Shown: piece after piece, positions 38,401 to 51,600 of the stretch
Layout of the letters: each line of letters begins with the position of its first letter
Position numbering within the stretch: the stretch's first letter is position 1
The notes under the pieces: model-generated
Databases searched by the model: none
What the model was told of the DNA's origin: nothing
The model's input: the letters and a program-made list of their open reading frames with translations, nothing else
Position numbers and translations under genes: made by a program
Assembly: GCA_964036275.1 (NCBI GenBank)
Contig: OZ038433.1
Location: 3,222,013-3,286,012, forward strand
DNA: 64,000 nt
DNA from: Litoditis marina
Lineage: Eukaryota; Nematoda; Chromadorea; Rhabditida; Rhabditidae
Direction of reading: 5' to 3'

Positions 38401-39011
38401 TTGCTAGGACTCCAATTAGATCTCAGTGAAATAGATACTTGGAAAATTTCAAATAATGATTCTAGACGATTTTAGGTTTAATTGGCGGTTCAGTTGACCC
38501 CTTCAAGAAAACGTCAACTTTCCCATGAGAAGAATACTATCCAACTATTCATAGACTATAACGCCACTTCAGCAGAAGGGACGGCTTCGAAATAAGCACT
38601 CCGTCGAATGCACAGCTCTAGTTATGTTGATCAACACGGAAGTCATCGCGAATATATGAATCACCAAATACCATATAACACGCACGTGCATTACCCTTTC
38701 AGAACTTCACGAAACATTATATTCTGAGGACCATTTCCCTTAGTTCCATGATATAGTTACCTTCAATGATTTCACGTGGAAAGATTGTCTAGTAAACTCA
38801 CCTCATCCCTCATGTCTGCCATTTGGGTACGACATTTCTCTCTTAGGGCAGCCAGCTTCTCCGGGGGTAGGTCAGCCGGTCTTCTGGGCCGGAAATATCC
38901 CGGCACTTCGGGCAGGTTGTCAAGGAAAGACGGGTGCCGGCCGGATTCACCAACCAACTCACTACCAGTCACAGCGCTGGCTGAACACGATTCCATAGTA
39001 GGTGAACTTAG
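35428..39011 (-). CDS. Gene A: unrecognised modular protein, smallest member of tandem family
   Basis: Seven coding exons: 38996-38802, 38384-38230, 37668-37560, 36982-36834, 36176-36035, 35871-35782, 35541-35428, giving 317 residues with consistent phases. An acceptor (TTTTCAG) 15 bases before the ATG ends at 39012. The N-terminal exon begins MESCSASAVTGSEL. Then come two modules, each from a pair of exons joined at phase 2: one with RWFSLMDGSAELAIDCDRTT and LLHLRKYKGTIYDTDWVV, one with FLLEDGTLAVDCCKRTG and YDRPTFNVEWSVKC. An acidic exon (DFQDGENEVFAYDG) precedes the family's 37-residue C-terminal exon (VSAIDILSCLLDNSYIS). The architecture matches gene B modules 2 and 3. No catalytic motif, signal peptide or membrane segment is seen. 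Function unknown; the short beta-rich modules suggest binding domains, which is an inference. Confidence 0.75.
36442..36566. mobile_element. MITE, GGACGATTATGTGG family
   Basis: Begins TTTAAAGAAGGACGATTATG and ends with its inverse CATAATCGTCCTTCTTTAA, with the TCCTTTAAACTGCAATTG palindrome inside. The outer TTAA is present on both sides, so the target site may be TTAA or TTA. It lies in a gene A intron, 50 bases from the next copy. Confidence 0.8.
36615..36803. mobile_element. MITE, GGACGATTATGTGG family, compound copy
   Basis: Outer ends ATATCCGCTTGAAGAAGG and CCTTCTTTAAGCGGATAT are inverted copies, longer than in the other members. The interior has three arms (an extra ATTGGTCCACATAATCGTC followed by a second half-palindrome), as if two copies had recombined. 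Gene A intron. Confidence 0.75.
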
Positions 39012-39909
39012 CTGAAAACACTACCCAAATTAGTTAGCTACATACACTGTCACGTTTGGTGCGAGTTGTTTGAGGGTGTTTTCTCAAAGTTACTAGAATA
39101 ATCTATTTCTTTTCAATGCAATCAGATCCCTAGAAGGCAACATATTCACTTCGAAACTGGATAAACCCGTTTTGCAAAATTAACAAAGCTGCAAAGATAT
39201 AAAAGTGGTTAAACACAGAAGGTTTCTTTTGATGCAATAAGGTATACAAGCGACAATCGCTATTTTTCGATTAAAAATCATCAGAACAAGATTTTTTTAT
39301 TGAACAAATAAAATATTTAACAATTCACACGTACACTACTGCATTGAACTGAGAACAACAAGTAGCAGCTTTGAAGGAAGAATCTCCCCACGTGTCCAAG
39401 CTATTCATGCCTACTAAACTAATCGATAATGATAAAACTACAGTAGAACGAGAGGTAGAAAATAGACCAGACCACACACGTAGAATGAGAGTTCACACCT
39501 CAGGTGATTAAAACCGGTAGACATGTCTTTATACTGCTACTGCAGAATCTTCAGCAGCCAGGTTCACGGTAGATCGCGTAAGAAAAAGTATGATCCTATC
39601 GGAAATGGATGGAAATGCTAGAATATCTACAACCAGCCCAATTTCCTTGCAACCTAGCCGTGTCATGAAGATACTGCTCAAAGACTTGAACTTACTGCAG
39701 GATACAGCCAGCTTGCCAATAGGTAACCGGGGCTGGTTATTACACTAACGGCGGAACAAAGCGACACCTCGATACATAGAGGGGAAGGAAAGGACTAATG
39801 ACGATTGGAGAACAACACCGACTAAGGAAACATGAAAGACTAGGTGACTCGTCTGACTATTTCAGCCATAAACAAACAGCCACAAGCAATGCTTCTATAT
39901 CAGAGGAAG
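38997..39909. other. Intergenic region between genes B and A
   Basis: About 0.9 kb of AT-rich sequence. A TTTATT at about 39296-39301 reads as AATAAA on the minus strand, some 610 bases after the gene B stop, and may be its polyadenylation signal. The TTTTCAG acceptor used in front of the gene A start ends at 39012. No exon is seen otherwise. Confidence 0.5.
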
Positions 39910-42900
39910 TCAGAGCCGGCCGAGAGACTTCATCATCCTGAAAATCCTGTTGTCGTGAGCCGCGATGACGGCTGCGATCGCCTCGTTCTGAAGCAACGAC
40001 GACACCACTTCTTCGGCGCTCATCTGCAACTATGAATATGGTCAACAATGCATTTGCCTTCGGATCTACGCTCTTATGATGGTCATTTCATCAAGTTAAT
40101 TCACTAGGAACCTGTCAGTTACATGGCTTACATTGAACTCCCCATGCTCGGTTGGGCAATGAGTACATTATATTCACTTACTTATTTACATTCAAAGAAT
40201 GGGGCACTCGCTCATGACACAAAACTATCTCAAAGAGCAATGACGCTTCCTAGTCTCCTTTCTACGAAGATAGAGGGTAGCTTCTCACCTGTAGTGGGTC
40301 GGTTTCATTGATGCCGCTGGCCAGATTTGACCATAATTCGCCCGAGAGACTAGTAGTCGGCGAATAAGTATTCAGTCCGGCGACTTCACCCGATACCTGA
40401 ACATGAGTACATCAACTCACAAGTCGAAACAACTGTGGACATCTCAAAACACAAATGAACAGACCATGCACATGAAATATTGATTCAATCCCAGCCTTCG
40501 TTTCCCAACGGGAGCCTTGGCAGTTTTTGCTGAATGATTCACAAGTATATTACCCTGGCACCTGTAGTTCACCACTGAAAACCTTCTCTGTAGATACGGT
40601 ACAATGCTCATGAATGGTTCATATTTTCAACACATTCCCTATCAGAATCTATTTAAAACAAAATACAATATGTGAGAATTGCGACACACCTTACAGGAAT
40701 CTCGTGCAGTGTTGAGTTGGGCGGGCTCTTCGGGGTACCACATCTGCATCTCACTGTCATCCTCCCTGTTTGCGGATAGACTAGGAAGCTCCTTAAAACA
40801 ACGGAAAATCAATAACGAGTGAGCCTGATACCCTGCGATACGAACAACAGCCCAGTGGTGAAGTCAGACGATAGGCAAGGGTAAAATGGTCACATCTCCC
40901 ATGAACACCGCTTTCCACCCTGGACCCCCACTAACACCAGATTATATTTCGAGTGAATCTGAATTATCATGATTTCAAGATGCACGCATCATATTGCTGC
41001 AATATGCTATTCCTCCATGGCCACCCAGGTGAGTGGGTGACGATTAAGCTCAAACACATTAAGCTAAAACCTATAGCTCAAATTAAAACACCAACAAAGA
41101 GTTCAACGTGTCACAATGTATAGTTTTTATGGTTAACCTATGTTTGGTAAATTTTTGTGAAAAACTTCTTTCATACAGTTTTTAATAGGATACATCCGCT
41201 CAATGTGTTCAAGCTTAATCGTCACCCACTCCCCAGTACCCCTGTCTCTGCAAGACCGAAGGGTCACCCGATACACATACAGAGCAAACGATACTCAAAA
41301 CAAAGCGTTTTCCAAGGCCCCAATTCAGAAGTAGATTATCAGGTATTCTACATGTCTTACTGTTGCTATATTCTTGGAACAAACAATCAACAAAATGATG
41401 AGCCGACCAACCTCTCTACTTCTGAGCCCATCTTCCTCCTCGTCAGAGTAGACTCCGCCATCGTCCTCATCCAGATTCCCATAGTCCGCCGCACATGATG
41501 CCCGACGCCCTTCTGCCTCAAAACAAAACTATTCACATAAGAACTACGTCAAATACCATGAGACGTGACTAGATGAGAAGTTTTCGAATTATCAGTTCCA
41601 CATACTCAGGTTCTGGGGAAAATTGAAAGCATAAAGTAAATATTTACCAACTGCAGTGAGGGGGGGATCCACCTTCCAACTTTTGTATTGCGGATGATAC
41701 ATTGAATTGGGTATATATCAAAATAGACGTGTTCTGTAACAAATTTTGGTGGCAGCAAACCTACTGAAAATATACAAGTACCCTACCTGTATGTCGACAT
41801 GCCGAGCATTGTTCGCAAAAGGAGTTCTTCTCTCTCTTCCTTCGAAAGAGTGAAGTCGGCTGGGAGTAGCAGCCTTTGACACAGTCGCGTTATACTGAAA
41901 ATAAGGAAACATCAGTGAGACCAACCCAAAAAGAGAAAAGGATGAAGCGACTTAAGTTTTGGGTTTTGGTGATAACTCATTGAAATTCAATCCAATTTAG
42001 CTTCCTGAAGAAGGACGATTATGTGGTCCAATCCCAACGCTTCAGTCCTTTAAACTGCAATACACTTCAATTGCAGTTTAGAGGACCGATGCGTCAGGAT
42101 TCGTTCACATGATCGTCGTACTTCAAGGGTCCGGCTAAAAAGTAAATGTCCAGGTTGAGATGAAATACCGACCGGTTTCTTCACCGGCACGTGGTTTGCC
42201 GGCGGCGGCGGCGAGGCAGTCTGCGGCTCGCTCGCTTTCCTCGATCTCACACCGTCTGTCGCCAGTCCTTTCACCGTCCATTTAGCGTTGAAATTGGGTC
42301 CGGTGTAGGCCACGAGTACCAGGGAGACCGATCTAGAAAGAAAAACCATCGTCATCACTGACCACCAGATTCCGCAAACATCGGTCATTAAAACTCCAGG
42401 ATAAAACAAGGATGCTCTGTTTACATGTGTGAAAATGTGAAAAGCCGACTCTGACCAGTAAAAAAAGCGTTCAAGTCCAACTTCTCCACATCATTAGAGG
42501 ATTGATACACCCGTACTGGAGACAGTTTGCCTAATAGCAGCGAGAAATTAACACCAGTGAATTTGTTTTAAAAAAAATTGGAGTCCTTTTCGTCGAATAG
42601 TCGAATCTTACTGGCGTGTGGTGAAAAATGAGAGTAAGTTGGGATAAACTCACGTATTTTTCTGCAGAAATACTCCCGTCTTCTTGCTGCAGTCTACGGC
42701 GAATGAGCCATCTTCGAGCCGAAACTGTCGCACAAGGCCGACACCCCTCACCATTCCCGGGCCGCTTCTCGACAAATCTCCCACGTAGGTGGCCGTGGCA
42801 ACAATCTGTAAATACAAATAGAATTAAAACCACTACAAACGCAATACAATACGAATACCTATAAATCAAACTAGTAAATCGTATCATATATATATCTAGC

Positions 42901-45900
42901 ATCATATCAGACTACAGTCGGAAATTACCATATTTTCACCCTCTAAATAACAAGATGCCTAGGTAACGGGAAGCATTTGTATTTCTTAAAAACACAAAAA
43001 CGGATTTTTTTCTGTGAAAAGCCGCAAGTCTTTGAATCAAAAAATTTTTTTTTTTCTGGAATGGTCACCCTTTACCTGTTCACGCGGTGTCCTATTCGGT
43101 CTGCCATGCCGCACCACCCAGTCGGCATGATGTACATTTCCCTCGTATCTGCGCAAATCCAACAAATGACGCCTGAATACAACACTCAGTTAACGGGACA
43201 GAGGCGTACCTTTCTTTATTTCAATATACATTGTAACCATATTAAATTAGAGCCTTCATTCTTATTATAATCACAATGAACACTATCCGTAGTGTGACAC
43301 TTGAGAGGACATTTCAATCAACAACTGTTTTCTGTACCTGTAAACACGTAACTATTATTCAGATGTTCTCTACAAACAGAACAAATAGATAAAACCTATC
43401 CGCGTAACATGACATAATTTCCTATCCTCGACGAATGCTCATCGGGGAATACTTGCCAACAACTCACGTTCCCTCTCGCAGCGGTTTCAGACCGGTCACT
43501 TTGGCGCAGTCGAGTGCGAGCTCCTGCTCGGCCCCCTCCAGGCGAAACCATCTGTGGCAATTCTTATGCGCCGTCCTTTGTTCCGAGATGTATATACACA
43601 CAGCCACTTTCTAAAACAACGAAAATGGCTATATACAACGACAACCTCATTGAAAATGGTTTGCTTCGAGTATAGCGTACTGATAATGCGTTATTTTGAG
43701 TATGGATTCGCTTTTAATCATAAATATTACTTTTATTCAAAGCTCTGAATCGAAGTTGTTTTCCTTCATCGAAAAGTCGAAGGCTCTGACAGAACCTTGA
43801 GATGTTTTTTTTTACTTTTCACTATCACTCTGAACTCAGTCTCCCACAGTACGCTCCGCTAAGTACTAAGTAAGTACAACTGTATCACAAAAGTCCAGCA
43901 AAATACACATAACTACACAAACCATATGGCCATACAGGAACTTCGCCTACCGTTTCTTCTTTGCGTTCGGACGTCGAGCCTAGGGGAGCGTGTTGGGCCG
44001 CGGACTGGGTGCAGACTGTCGACGGCTGGGCTGCGACTGGTTGCAGAGCCACGGGAGCGACATTCGCGGTGGGCTGGTGAGGGTAAGGCCGCGCTGCCTC
44101 GTGGACAGGAGCAGTAGTGGTGGCTGGCTTTGTCTGCAATAGCAAGAGTACAATGGAGATCGAGCCCGTATGCATCATCATAGATGCAATATCCCTGTTC
44201 CACACACCGCCAAGGCCTTCCATAAAGGGGGGAGTCGCGAACAAATTCTTGTGAAAAGTAGGGGTCGCGAACTGTCAACTAACGATTTTCATACAAAATC
44301 AGCTATAATCGTGCGGAAATTAGTTGAATATCGCCGTTTTGGGGGGTCGCGACACGAGAAAACACGGAGGGGTCGCGAGAATTTTTGAAGGATTAAGAGG
44401 CCCTTGGCGGTGTATGCTGTTAGCTCATTGGGGTGGGGACATATTATGACTATTCCATGATTTCTGGACTAAAGTAACTGGAAAAATATCAGAGCAAAGA
44501 TCTATAACTTCCGCTTTTTCCACGGAACGATGTTCAATTCTTCTAACCCCTCAAACCGACAATATCCCACCGATGGTATGAATACACAGACACAGCTAAA
44601 TACCCAACAATAACAAAAGAACGGCACACCTGGCGGACAAGTGATGTGTCCTCGGCATCGTCCCTCGCACGGGAGACTTCTTCGGTCGACCGTGCCACCG
44701 GTCCAGCTGGGTCACGACTGTAGCCGATGCAACCCGGCTGCAAACATGTTTTCTCGAAACAAATCAACTGAAAAACGTCTGTCTGAATCTCAAATAACTT
44801 GCAATTTGCGGGACAATACTACAAACATCACATTCATAGTTATGACTGATTCCTATACATACGCCACCCAGTTAAGTATATAACTGTTCTCCGAAATAGA
44901 ACCAGTTTTGCGTTGAAAAAAAATCTAAATTGTCAGAACAGAAGTAGGTAACCTTTCCGTTTTTTCCTGGTCATACATTGAGCAAGTCAGCCAGAGTTTG
45001 TTGGCGATGCTAATCTGAGTAAAAGCACAAATTCCCACCTTTCCATGCAATCCGTTCCGAAACGAGCCAGTAGCTGCGATGTCTTCGAGGGGTGAAGATG
45101 GTACAGGCTGCAACCAAACAAATTGGTTATCAAAAAACGTGTGAAAAACGGTTCAATTATAAAAGCAGGAAAGCACCGAAAGACAATGGTTAAGGATCCA
45201 ATTGAATACAGGATAACGCATCGAAATGAAATGTTCCCAAAAGTAGTCCCGTTTTTTCATTATATATTCGTGAAAATTTATGATTTTGCAACGAAAATGG
45301 GAAGATTGTTTATTCTTCCTATTTCAGCCAAATGGAAGCATGTTTCTGACTATGCGGAATACTCTACTGGAGTAGGGATGTTCCAACTCACCGGAGCTGG
45401 ATCGGCGTTGACTATTCCCAGTTCCTGGAGAGGAATTCTTCTAGTTGCCTCGGTCGAGCCAGAAGGGGGGAAGGGCCCTCTTCTGATCACGCCACACACT
45501 GCCCACTGTACATTGTAGGACCGGTTGCAGTACTCGCGCAATTCCAGGTCGAACGAACTGAAAAACAACAACAGTGTATTAACATTCTGACTAAATAGTC
45601 AACATAACCATTTGAGAGAACACAAACGTCACAAACTAACTCGTTTGGGCGCAGATTCCTGCCGGTGACCATATTTCCGTCCAGGGCCCATTCCCCATTT
45701 TCCAGCTGGAAGAACCTCGTGATGACACGACGGCGTTTCGTATCCTTCGCACTTGAGTGACGGAATACACAGCGAGCAACTTTCTGAAAATGATCTACTC
45801 ATCAACTACAAACAAGAGAGTTCAATGCAGTTATGCAGTCGCCTATCGGGACAACCGAATACCAGTTTTCACCTGAACACCTTCAACCTGAAGAAACTAC

Positions 45901-46309
45901 CGTTAGATTACTTCGAACTGACAGTCAAACTCAATTTAGTTCGCCACTACGAAATAGTTTCTACTTGTCCATGACCGAGTACAAACACGACTAAGTAGTC
46001 ATGTCATACACCATTTAGTTCTTGGATTTGAAATGCATTGAAAGTGGCCTTGAAATTAGTGAATGTCGAGCTCCTTTTTCTTGGAATTTTTGAGCATTCG
46101 GACCCATAGGGTGGTATGAAAGTAAAGCTGACCGTGGTCTTGTCGGAGGAAAGTCGTCGAAACTTGGCTTCACCGAGAGCAACATTCCGGACCAGACTGC
46201 GACCGTGCTCGTCACTCCTTCGCTGGAACAGATGGTCCCCAGTCGCGTATGCCCTCGAGCGAGGCCTGGAAGGGGGGTTGTTGGTCGATCTGACATCGTA
46301 ATCAGACAT
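39910..46309 (-). CDS. Gene B: unrecognised modular protein of tandem family
   Basis: Fifteen exons: 46309-46010, 45783-45641, 45557-45392, 45107-45039, 44737-44630, 44133-43951, 43610-43468, 43172-43076, 42805-42654, 42332-42173, 41894-41787, 41516-41412, 40791-40690, 40396-40289, 40023-39910. Phases agree and give 685 residues. ATG (MSDYDVRST) lies directly after a TTTCAG acceptor. Three modules are each split by a phase-2 intron: KVARCVFRHSS..RFFQLENGEWALDG..VTG with SYNVQWAVCGV; KVAVCIYISEQ..WFRLEGAEQELALDC with YEGNVHHADWVV; and ATYVGDL..FRLEDGSFAVDCSKKTG with NFNAKWTVKG. Linker exons rich in Ser, Thr, Pro and Ala separate modules 1 and 2. The tail has an acidic exon (DYGNLDEDDGGVYSDEEED) and the family's C-terminal exon (MSAEEVVSSLLQNEAIAAVI). 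Function unknown. Module exons are all near 143-166 bases, which implies internal duplication. Confidence 0.78.
42003..42127. mobile_element. MITE, GGACGATTATGTGG family
   Basis: Left arm GAAGAAGGACGATTATGTGG is intact; the right arm (TCACATGATCGTCGTACTTC) is partly degraded. The inner palindrome TCCTTTAAACTGCAAT is present. It lies in a gene B intron between exons 42332-42173 and 41894-41787. Confidence 0.75.
44201..44416. mobile_element. 215-bp MITE, CACCGCC family, copy 2
   Basis: Begins CACACACCGCCAAGGCCT and ends CCCTTGGCGGTGTATG, with the same interior as the copy at 10257-10471, including AACGATTTTCATACA and GGGGGGTCGCGACACG. It lies in the gene B intron between exons 44737-44630 and 44133-43951. 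High similarity between copies suggests recent activity. Confidence 0.75.
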
Positions 46310-48659
46310 CTGAAATAAAAAAGGTTTCGTGTAAATAACTTCAGGGGAAACGGGAAAATGATGATGCGTTTTCATCGAAAAAGCTAACTATTGAGCAAGA
46401 AGGCGATCGAACAATGATTACAACAGTTAAAAACACATATATACGGTGTATGTAGAGGCAACAAAGAGAACAAACACACGGCGTTCTCAAGAACAGCTTT
46501 ATTAAATAAGGAACTCGCATCCTCGATTTGAGACGCTCCGCAAATGATTCGCGTGAAAATAAGCGCGATACGCAGCGAATTAGTGCTGGCACCGTTCCAA
46601 ATTGCAGTGGGATACAGTGTCCCGCCACGAAAACTTTGTGGACGGAGCTCAATACAAGTTTAATCGCAAAAATTACTGTATGCGAGAACGCCGTGAACAG
46701 AGGCTGATAGTGTGTATGTGAAGTGTGGAAGCCTAGCTGAATCGTAGATAGATCGACCCAAGTTCTAGGTACTAGGTTCGTTCAACTGCCTGCAATGCAA
46801 CATAACAGCAAATTGGGCGCTCAGATGAAAGGAGCGAGGTGACAAGAGGTCATGACCCAGCGTCACTTATTGATGCGATCGAATACTTCGTATCTGCGAA
46901 AAATTGACAGAGAACAGAGTTGATGAGAAAGAAGCAAAACGAAAATTGGAGCAGCAGAAAAGGGGAAGAAGAGAACACTGAATGGCATGCAGAAAAGAAT
47001 TCTAGCGAAGTGATGCAATGTGGCAGAAAACAGGAAAACGTGGTCTACACTCGTAACGTGTGTGCGAAGTAAGAAATGCTAATCAACCGCACACATACAG
47101 ATACTGAACTAAAATAACCAAATATAACATGAACAAGTAAGTGCGCCCACACTTCTGCTTCTTGCAAATTACGCGCGCAAAAAGTAAGTTTGAAAGAAGC
47201 AAATAATATATAGTTAATTCATGATTTATAAGGAATCGTCATAAAGTAATATTCGAATTTGGGAGACGCCGATATGAATCGAGAAACAGAAACATATCTG
47301 GCTGAGAGCTCCATTCATCCATGCAATTTTTGAGGCATTTTTTGACGACGAAAGATGTTTCCGGGCCATGAATTCAAAAGCCAGTTTCGGCGGGAAAACA
47401 CGCTAAATGACCTACACCGTAACCCAACTGAGAAATTACGAGAAAGGGGAAATTAGAAAAGGGGAGAATGAGGACCTTCTCATTCTGTGACAATTTTTAA
47501 TTTCTGGCATTGAGCTAAATTCGAGGGAAAACCCTAATAATAACATAAACGACCGAACATCACACAAGAATAATTATTTATCGAAAAGTACAGGTAAGAT
47601 CGAAACAATGTAGTGATTGTAAACATATGGCATAAGAGTTAGGATTCTGTAAGAACCACGATGACTTCAATGGAAGATAATTAAAGTTTAAAGATTACGT
47701 TTAGTGAAACAATTGATGAAGATGAAACTGTGTAGTAAGAATGAAGCCATGAAATGAACAGATTCCAAACTAGCACTGTACAGAAGTTGTATACGACAAG
47801 ATATCTTTGATTACAGCGAGACTAGTTAATAACCATAACCACATTAAATGCAAACACTGACTAAGATCTGATCTGGATAAAATTTAGAATACACATAACG
47901 ATAGATAATTGAACCTGTAAGATACATGTGTGTTTGGAACTACGATTAATAGATTGGAAGATAACTAAATAAAACACGATTTCTGCTTCCCAAACAACGT
48001 ACACCTGGTGTATCAGCTGAGATATATAGTGCTACATACCGTATTTCTCTCATCTTCTAGGGAGGCAACAACATTTCTAAGGCGATTAACACTAAGCTGA
48101 AACAATACAAGAAACACTTGAAAACAATACGTACGAGAGGGTATTATGAGAAAATAACTAGACACGCGTTCTAGAAGAAACATGCACCATATTTTGTAGA
48201 ATGAGAATTAGAGGAATAGATGTAGATGCAAAAATACAAAAGACCAAGATGCTACTGGATATGCTGGATATCACGCTAACATAGACGTGGGGCACGTTCT
48301 GCCGTTCTGGTAACAACATCGCAATTAGATCACGTGAGCAGGTAGCAAATATCGTTAATCGGCGGCTGGTCTGAAGAGAACCGCAAATGGGTTAATACGA
48401 GAACGCTCCCGTAACAACAACAAGATAATGCAACAATATACAACTTCGAACAAAAACGTGCTCCATATCAAAACGATGTTATTTCAATACTATTCCACAG
48501 AAAACATGTTCACCAGTTACTTAAAAAAAAGTCATGCAGTTTAGTCATCAAAAACAGGACAAAATCCTAGACAACAAAACTAATTACAGGAATAAGGAAA
48601 AACAAATACAGTAAAAACTACAAAGCGAAGGACAGAAGAGGTCATTGGGATTATCATGT
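46310..48659. other. Intergenic region between genes C and B
   Basis: About 2.3 kb, the longest gene-free stretch of the family cluster. It must hold the 3' UTR of gene C and the leader of gene B. One exon-like segment is at 48095-48037 on the minus strand (listed separately). The rest is AT-rich without open frames that have splice support. Confidence 0.5.
48037..48095 (-). other. Possible small exon upstream of gene B
   Basis: Minus-strand sequence between a TTTCAG acceptor and a GTATGT donor is open in phase 0 and reads LSVNRLRNVVASLEDERNT (about 19 residues), helix-like. Phase 0 would join directly to the gene B exon at 46309, making the gene B ATG internal. Alternatively it is a 5' UTR exon or chance. 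No upstream start exon is evident. Confidence 0.3.
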
Positions 48660-51600
48660 TCAAGAGAACATGAGATTGTTCATTTGAACAAAGGCATCCA
48701 TGTCGGTTCTCTGGATTGTTTCCGCAATCGTCGGGTTCTCCAGAAGTACCGTTATCATGTCAAGCGCCGACATCTGCAACAACAAAAGTATATTTCACAC
48801 CATTTATTCTGAGACTCCTACAGTAACCTTACATACTTTCCGAAGGCTGTTGTGATGCTAAATATTTAGTTCATCATAAATCCTCTCGCATATTCGCTGT
48901 ACCCGAGATTGAGAATAAGATGCGAAATTCCTCAACTTTTCCGATCTTAAATAAGTGAGTAAAACGGCTTAGAAAATTCGAAATCCTACTGTAGGAGTCT
49001 CAGTAGGAATGAAAAAGACTATAAAGTAGAGGGGATGACCAAATCTTCGTTGTAGTTTGATCTCAATTTTGATCTCGATACATCTCACAACTCATAACAT
49101 GCCAGTTTCAAACGGAAATAAACTGGTTCAAACTGCAAACACAGTAGGACAGAACGACAATTCCCATAAAGAATTATTTGGAAAGACCGAATTCTATAAT
49201 AAACTTCACAGCAGCACGGCAGAGCAGGTCATTGTGGTAGTTACAGCTTGCAGAAACTACAACTAAAACGCATGGGGACTAAACAACAAGCATACACCAG
49301 TACAGTTGTCCCAATAGTCAAAAAATTGGACCAACCGCTTGGTACGAAGGCTGCTTGTTCGAATTGTTATTATATCCCTTGGTTAGCGCTCCCATCTCAG
49401 CAGCCGCAGAAGAAATGGTACTCGTAGCGGAAACAGAGTCAGAGCGCCTCTGGAAATACCGAAAGAATAACAGATGAGGGGGAGGTCATGAAGAAGATTC
49501 TATAACTAACTGAATGTTAAGGTAGCATGACGTTCCGGTAATCGATTTTCCAGGTTATCCTGTTTTCAGGTCACCCCCAGATCGGGTTTCCTCAAATGAT
49601 TAGATTAGACAAAGCCGGTAGATAACCAGTGGAGAGACGCAACCTACAACCGTGGTATCAAGAGCGGCTGGAGCACGCGGTATTTCTAGTTTCCACTTTG
49701 ATTGTAAAAAGACGTACTGTAAACGACCGTAGGGAAATGAACTGTGAACGTACTCGTAAGCCTTGCTCGCTGGAAGTACTGAGAACGACCTCGGAGAGAT
49801 CTCCCGCACCGCTCGCGTTTGCATCAGCCACATTTCCAACTGTTCCGTGCTGAAAGTACATGGTGATATTAATACCAATTGAGCGAATACAGCAAATTAT
49901 CATGACTATAAAAATTTGAATTGTAACACTCAATTGTACATTTATTCCATTGGAAATACTCAACTGGATTTTTATACATAGCCAGTATGACCTGCTTGCA
50001 CCGGGGCGAAGTGCCAATGCTAATGATTCATCCACAAACCAGTAGGTGTAACTATTCTACTGAAGAAACCCGTTGTTGGCTAAAAATAGGTCAAATTGAT
50101 GCTTTTGCATCAAAAGTGGCATTCTATTTCCGTGTTTGACGAGAAAATGTATGCGTTTGTGAATATTTCGGCCATTTGGACAATGCTACTGGAAGATGGC
50201 TAGGAGAAAACGGCCTGGGAGAAAACATGATTTTCTGTCCTTTCTCGATAATTTCCCAACTATTCTGTATCGAAATTGTTCATCATGGACTCGCGCCCCA
50301 ACGTTCACACAAGAATTGTTCACTAGTCTCATATGGAGGGCCCTTGAAAGTGTATAATGGGGGTATATTCCGAGGTTGTACTATTGCCCACCATTTTGTT
50401 TGGGGTGATTGTGGGGGGTGATTGCTAAACGTCGACATTGTACAATCCCCCCCCCCCCCCCCCTCCATAGGGAATCGCATTTGGAGGGGGGTGATAGTAC
50501 TACGCGGGGGGGGGGGGGGGCTGAAGGTGAGGAGGGAGGGGGGAATTGTACGATTTTTCCTATTATGATCCCTCAATCAGGCTCACCGCGCCGTCTCCGG
50601 AGTTCAAAGTTTTGTCGTCTTCTTCTTCTTCGTCCGAATAAACTCCGCCGTCGTCGACCATAAGATTCCCATAATCGGAAACGTCGGGAACATGCGGGAC
50701 CCTTGGCATATTGACTTTCTAAAAACGTACTCGTATATAAAAGTAAAGACCTGGAAAGACAAAAAATTCTTGCGCCAAGCTTCTGCATCGAGCTGAGATG
50801 GTTCAACCGAAAAAAGCAGTTCATGAAGATTCGCTCTTGTCGAAGTATGCCTATACGGTGTATGTTGATCTATCCAATTGTGTTTGTTGTTCGATTCCGT
50901 TGCCTTTCGGTCAACATTTGTAAAATATGACGTGTATCGAATAACTAATGCTCTGCTATGGTTTTCCCATATAAGTTGAAAAACAAAAAGTTACGTAGTT
51001 GAACTGGAAGGCTTAGTTGAGAACAAGACCATAATTTGCTTACCGAACAACTTGTCTCATTCTTGGGTTGCTCGACAGCCTCTTCACCCTCTAGGCGGAC
51101 GATCTTCCAACCAGAATCGTCTTCCGGTCGCACGCAACGCATCACCACAACTTCAAACTTCCTGTAATTATCTTTCTACTGTTGACACCCTTGTTTATCT
51201 ATTGAAAGACTCAGGAACGCAGTCTGGGCAGTAATCGATTCTAGACATGGCTAATATATGAGGCTAGAAAAAGGTTCAAAAACTATCAGGTCGCACTATT
51301 CATGAAAAACAAGTTGTATATCCATAAACCTTGTCGGACAATCATCTGTCTGTGATTTCTATAAATACTTACTGTCCAACAGACGCGTGATATGGAATGA
51401 GATCTGCGACATCGACAATGTTTCCCAAGAAGGTATCTTCCAGTACAAGGTGCTGGTCTCTCGTAATAACACCACGGTATACGCAGCTGGCTTGCACCTT
51501 GAACAAATACAATTGGAAACATCAGACGATTCCAAAACGTCCCAAAAAATTAATGATTGAAAATCTGGGATCCTAAAAAATCGAATTTCAGAACTATGTA

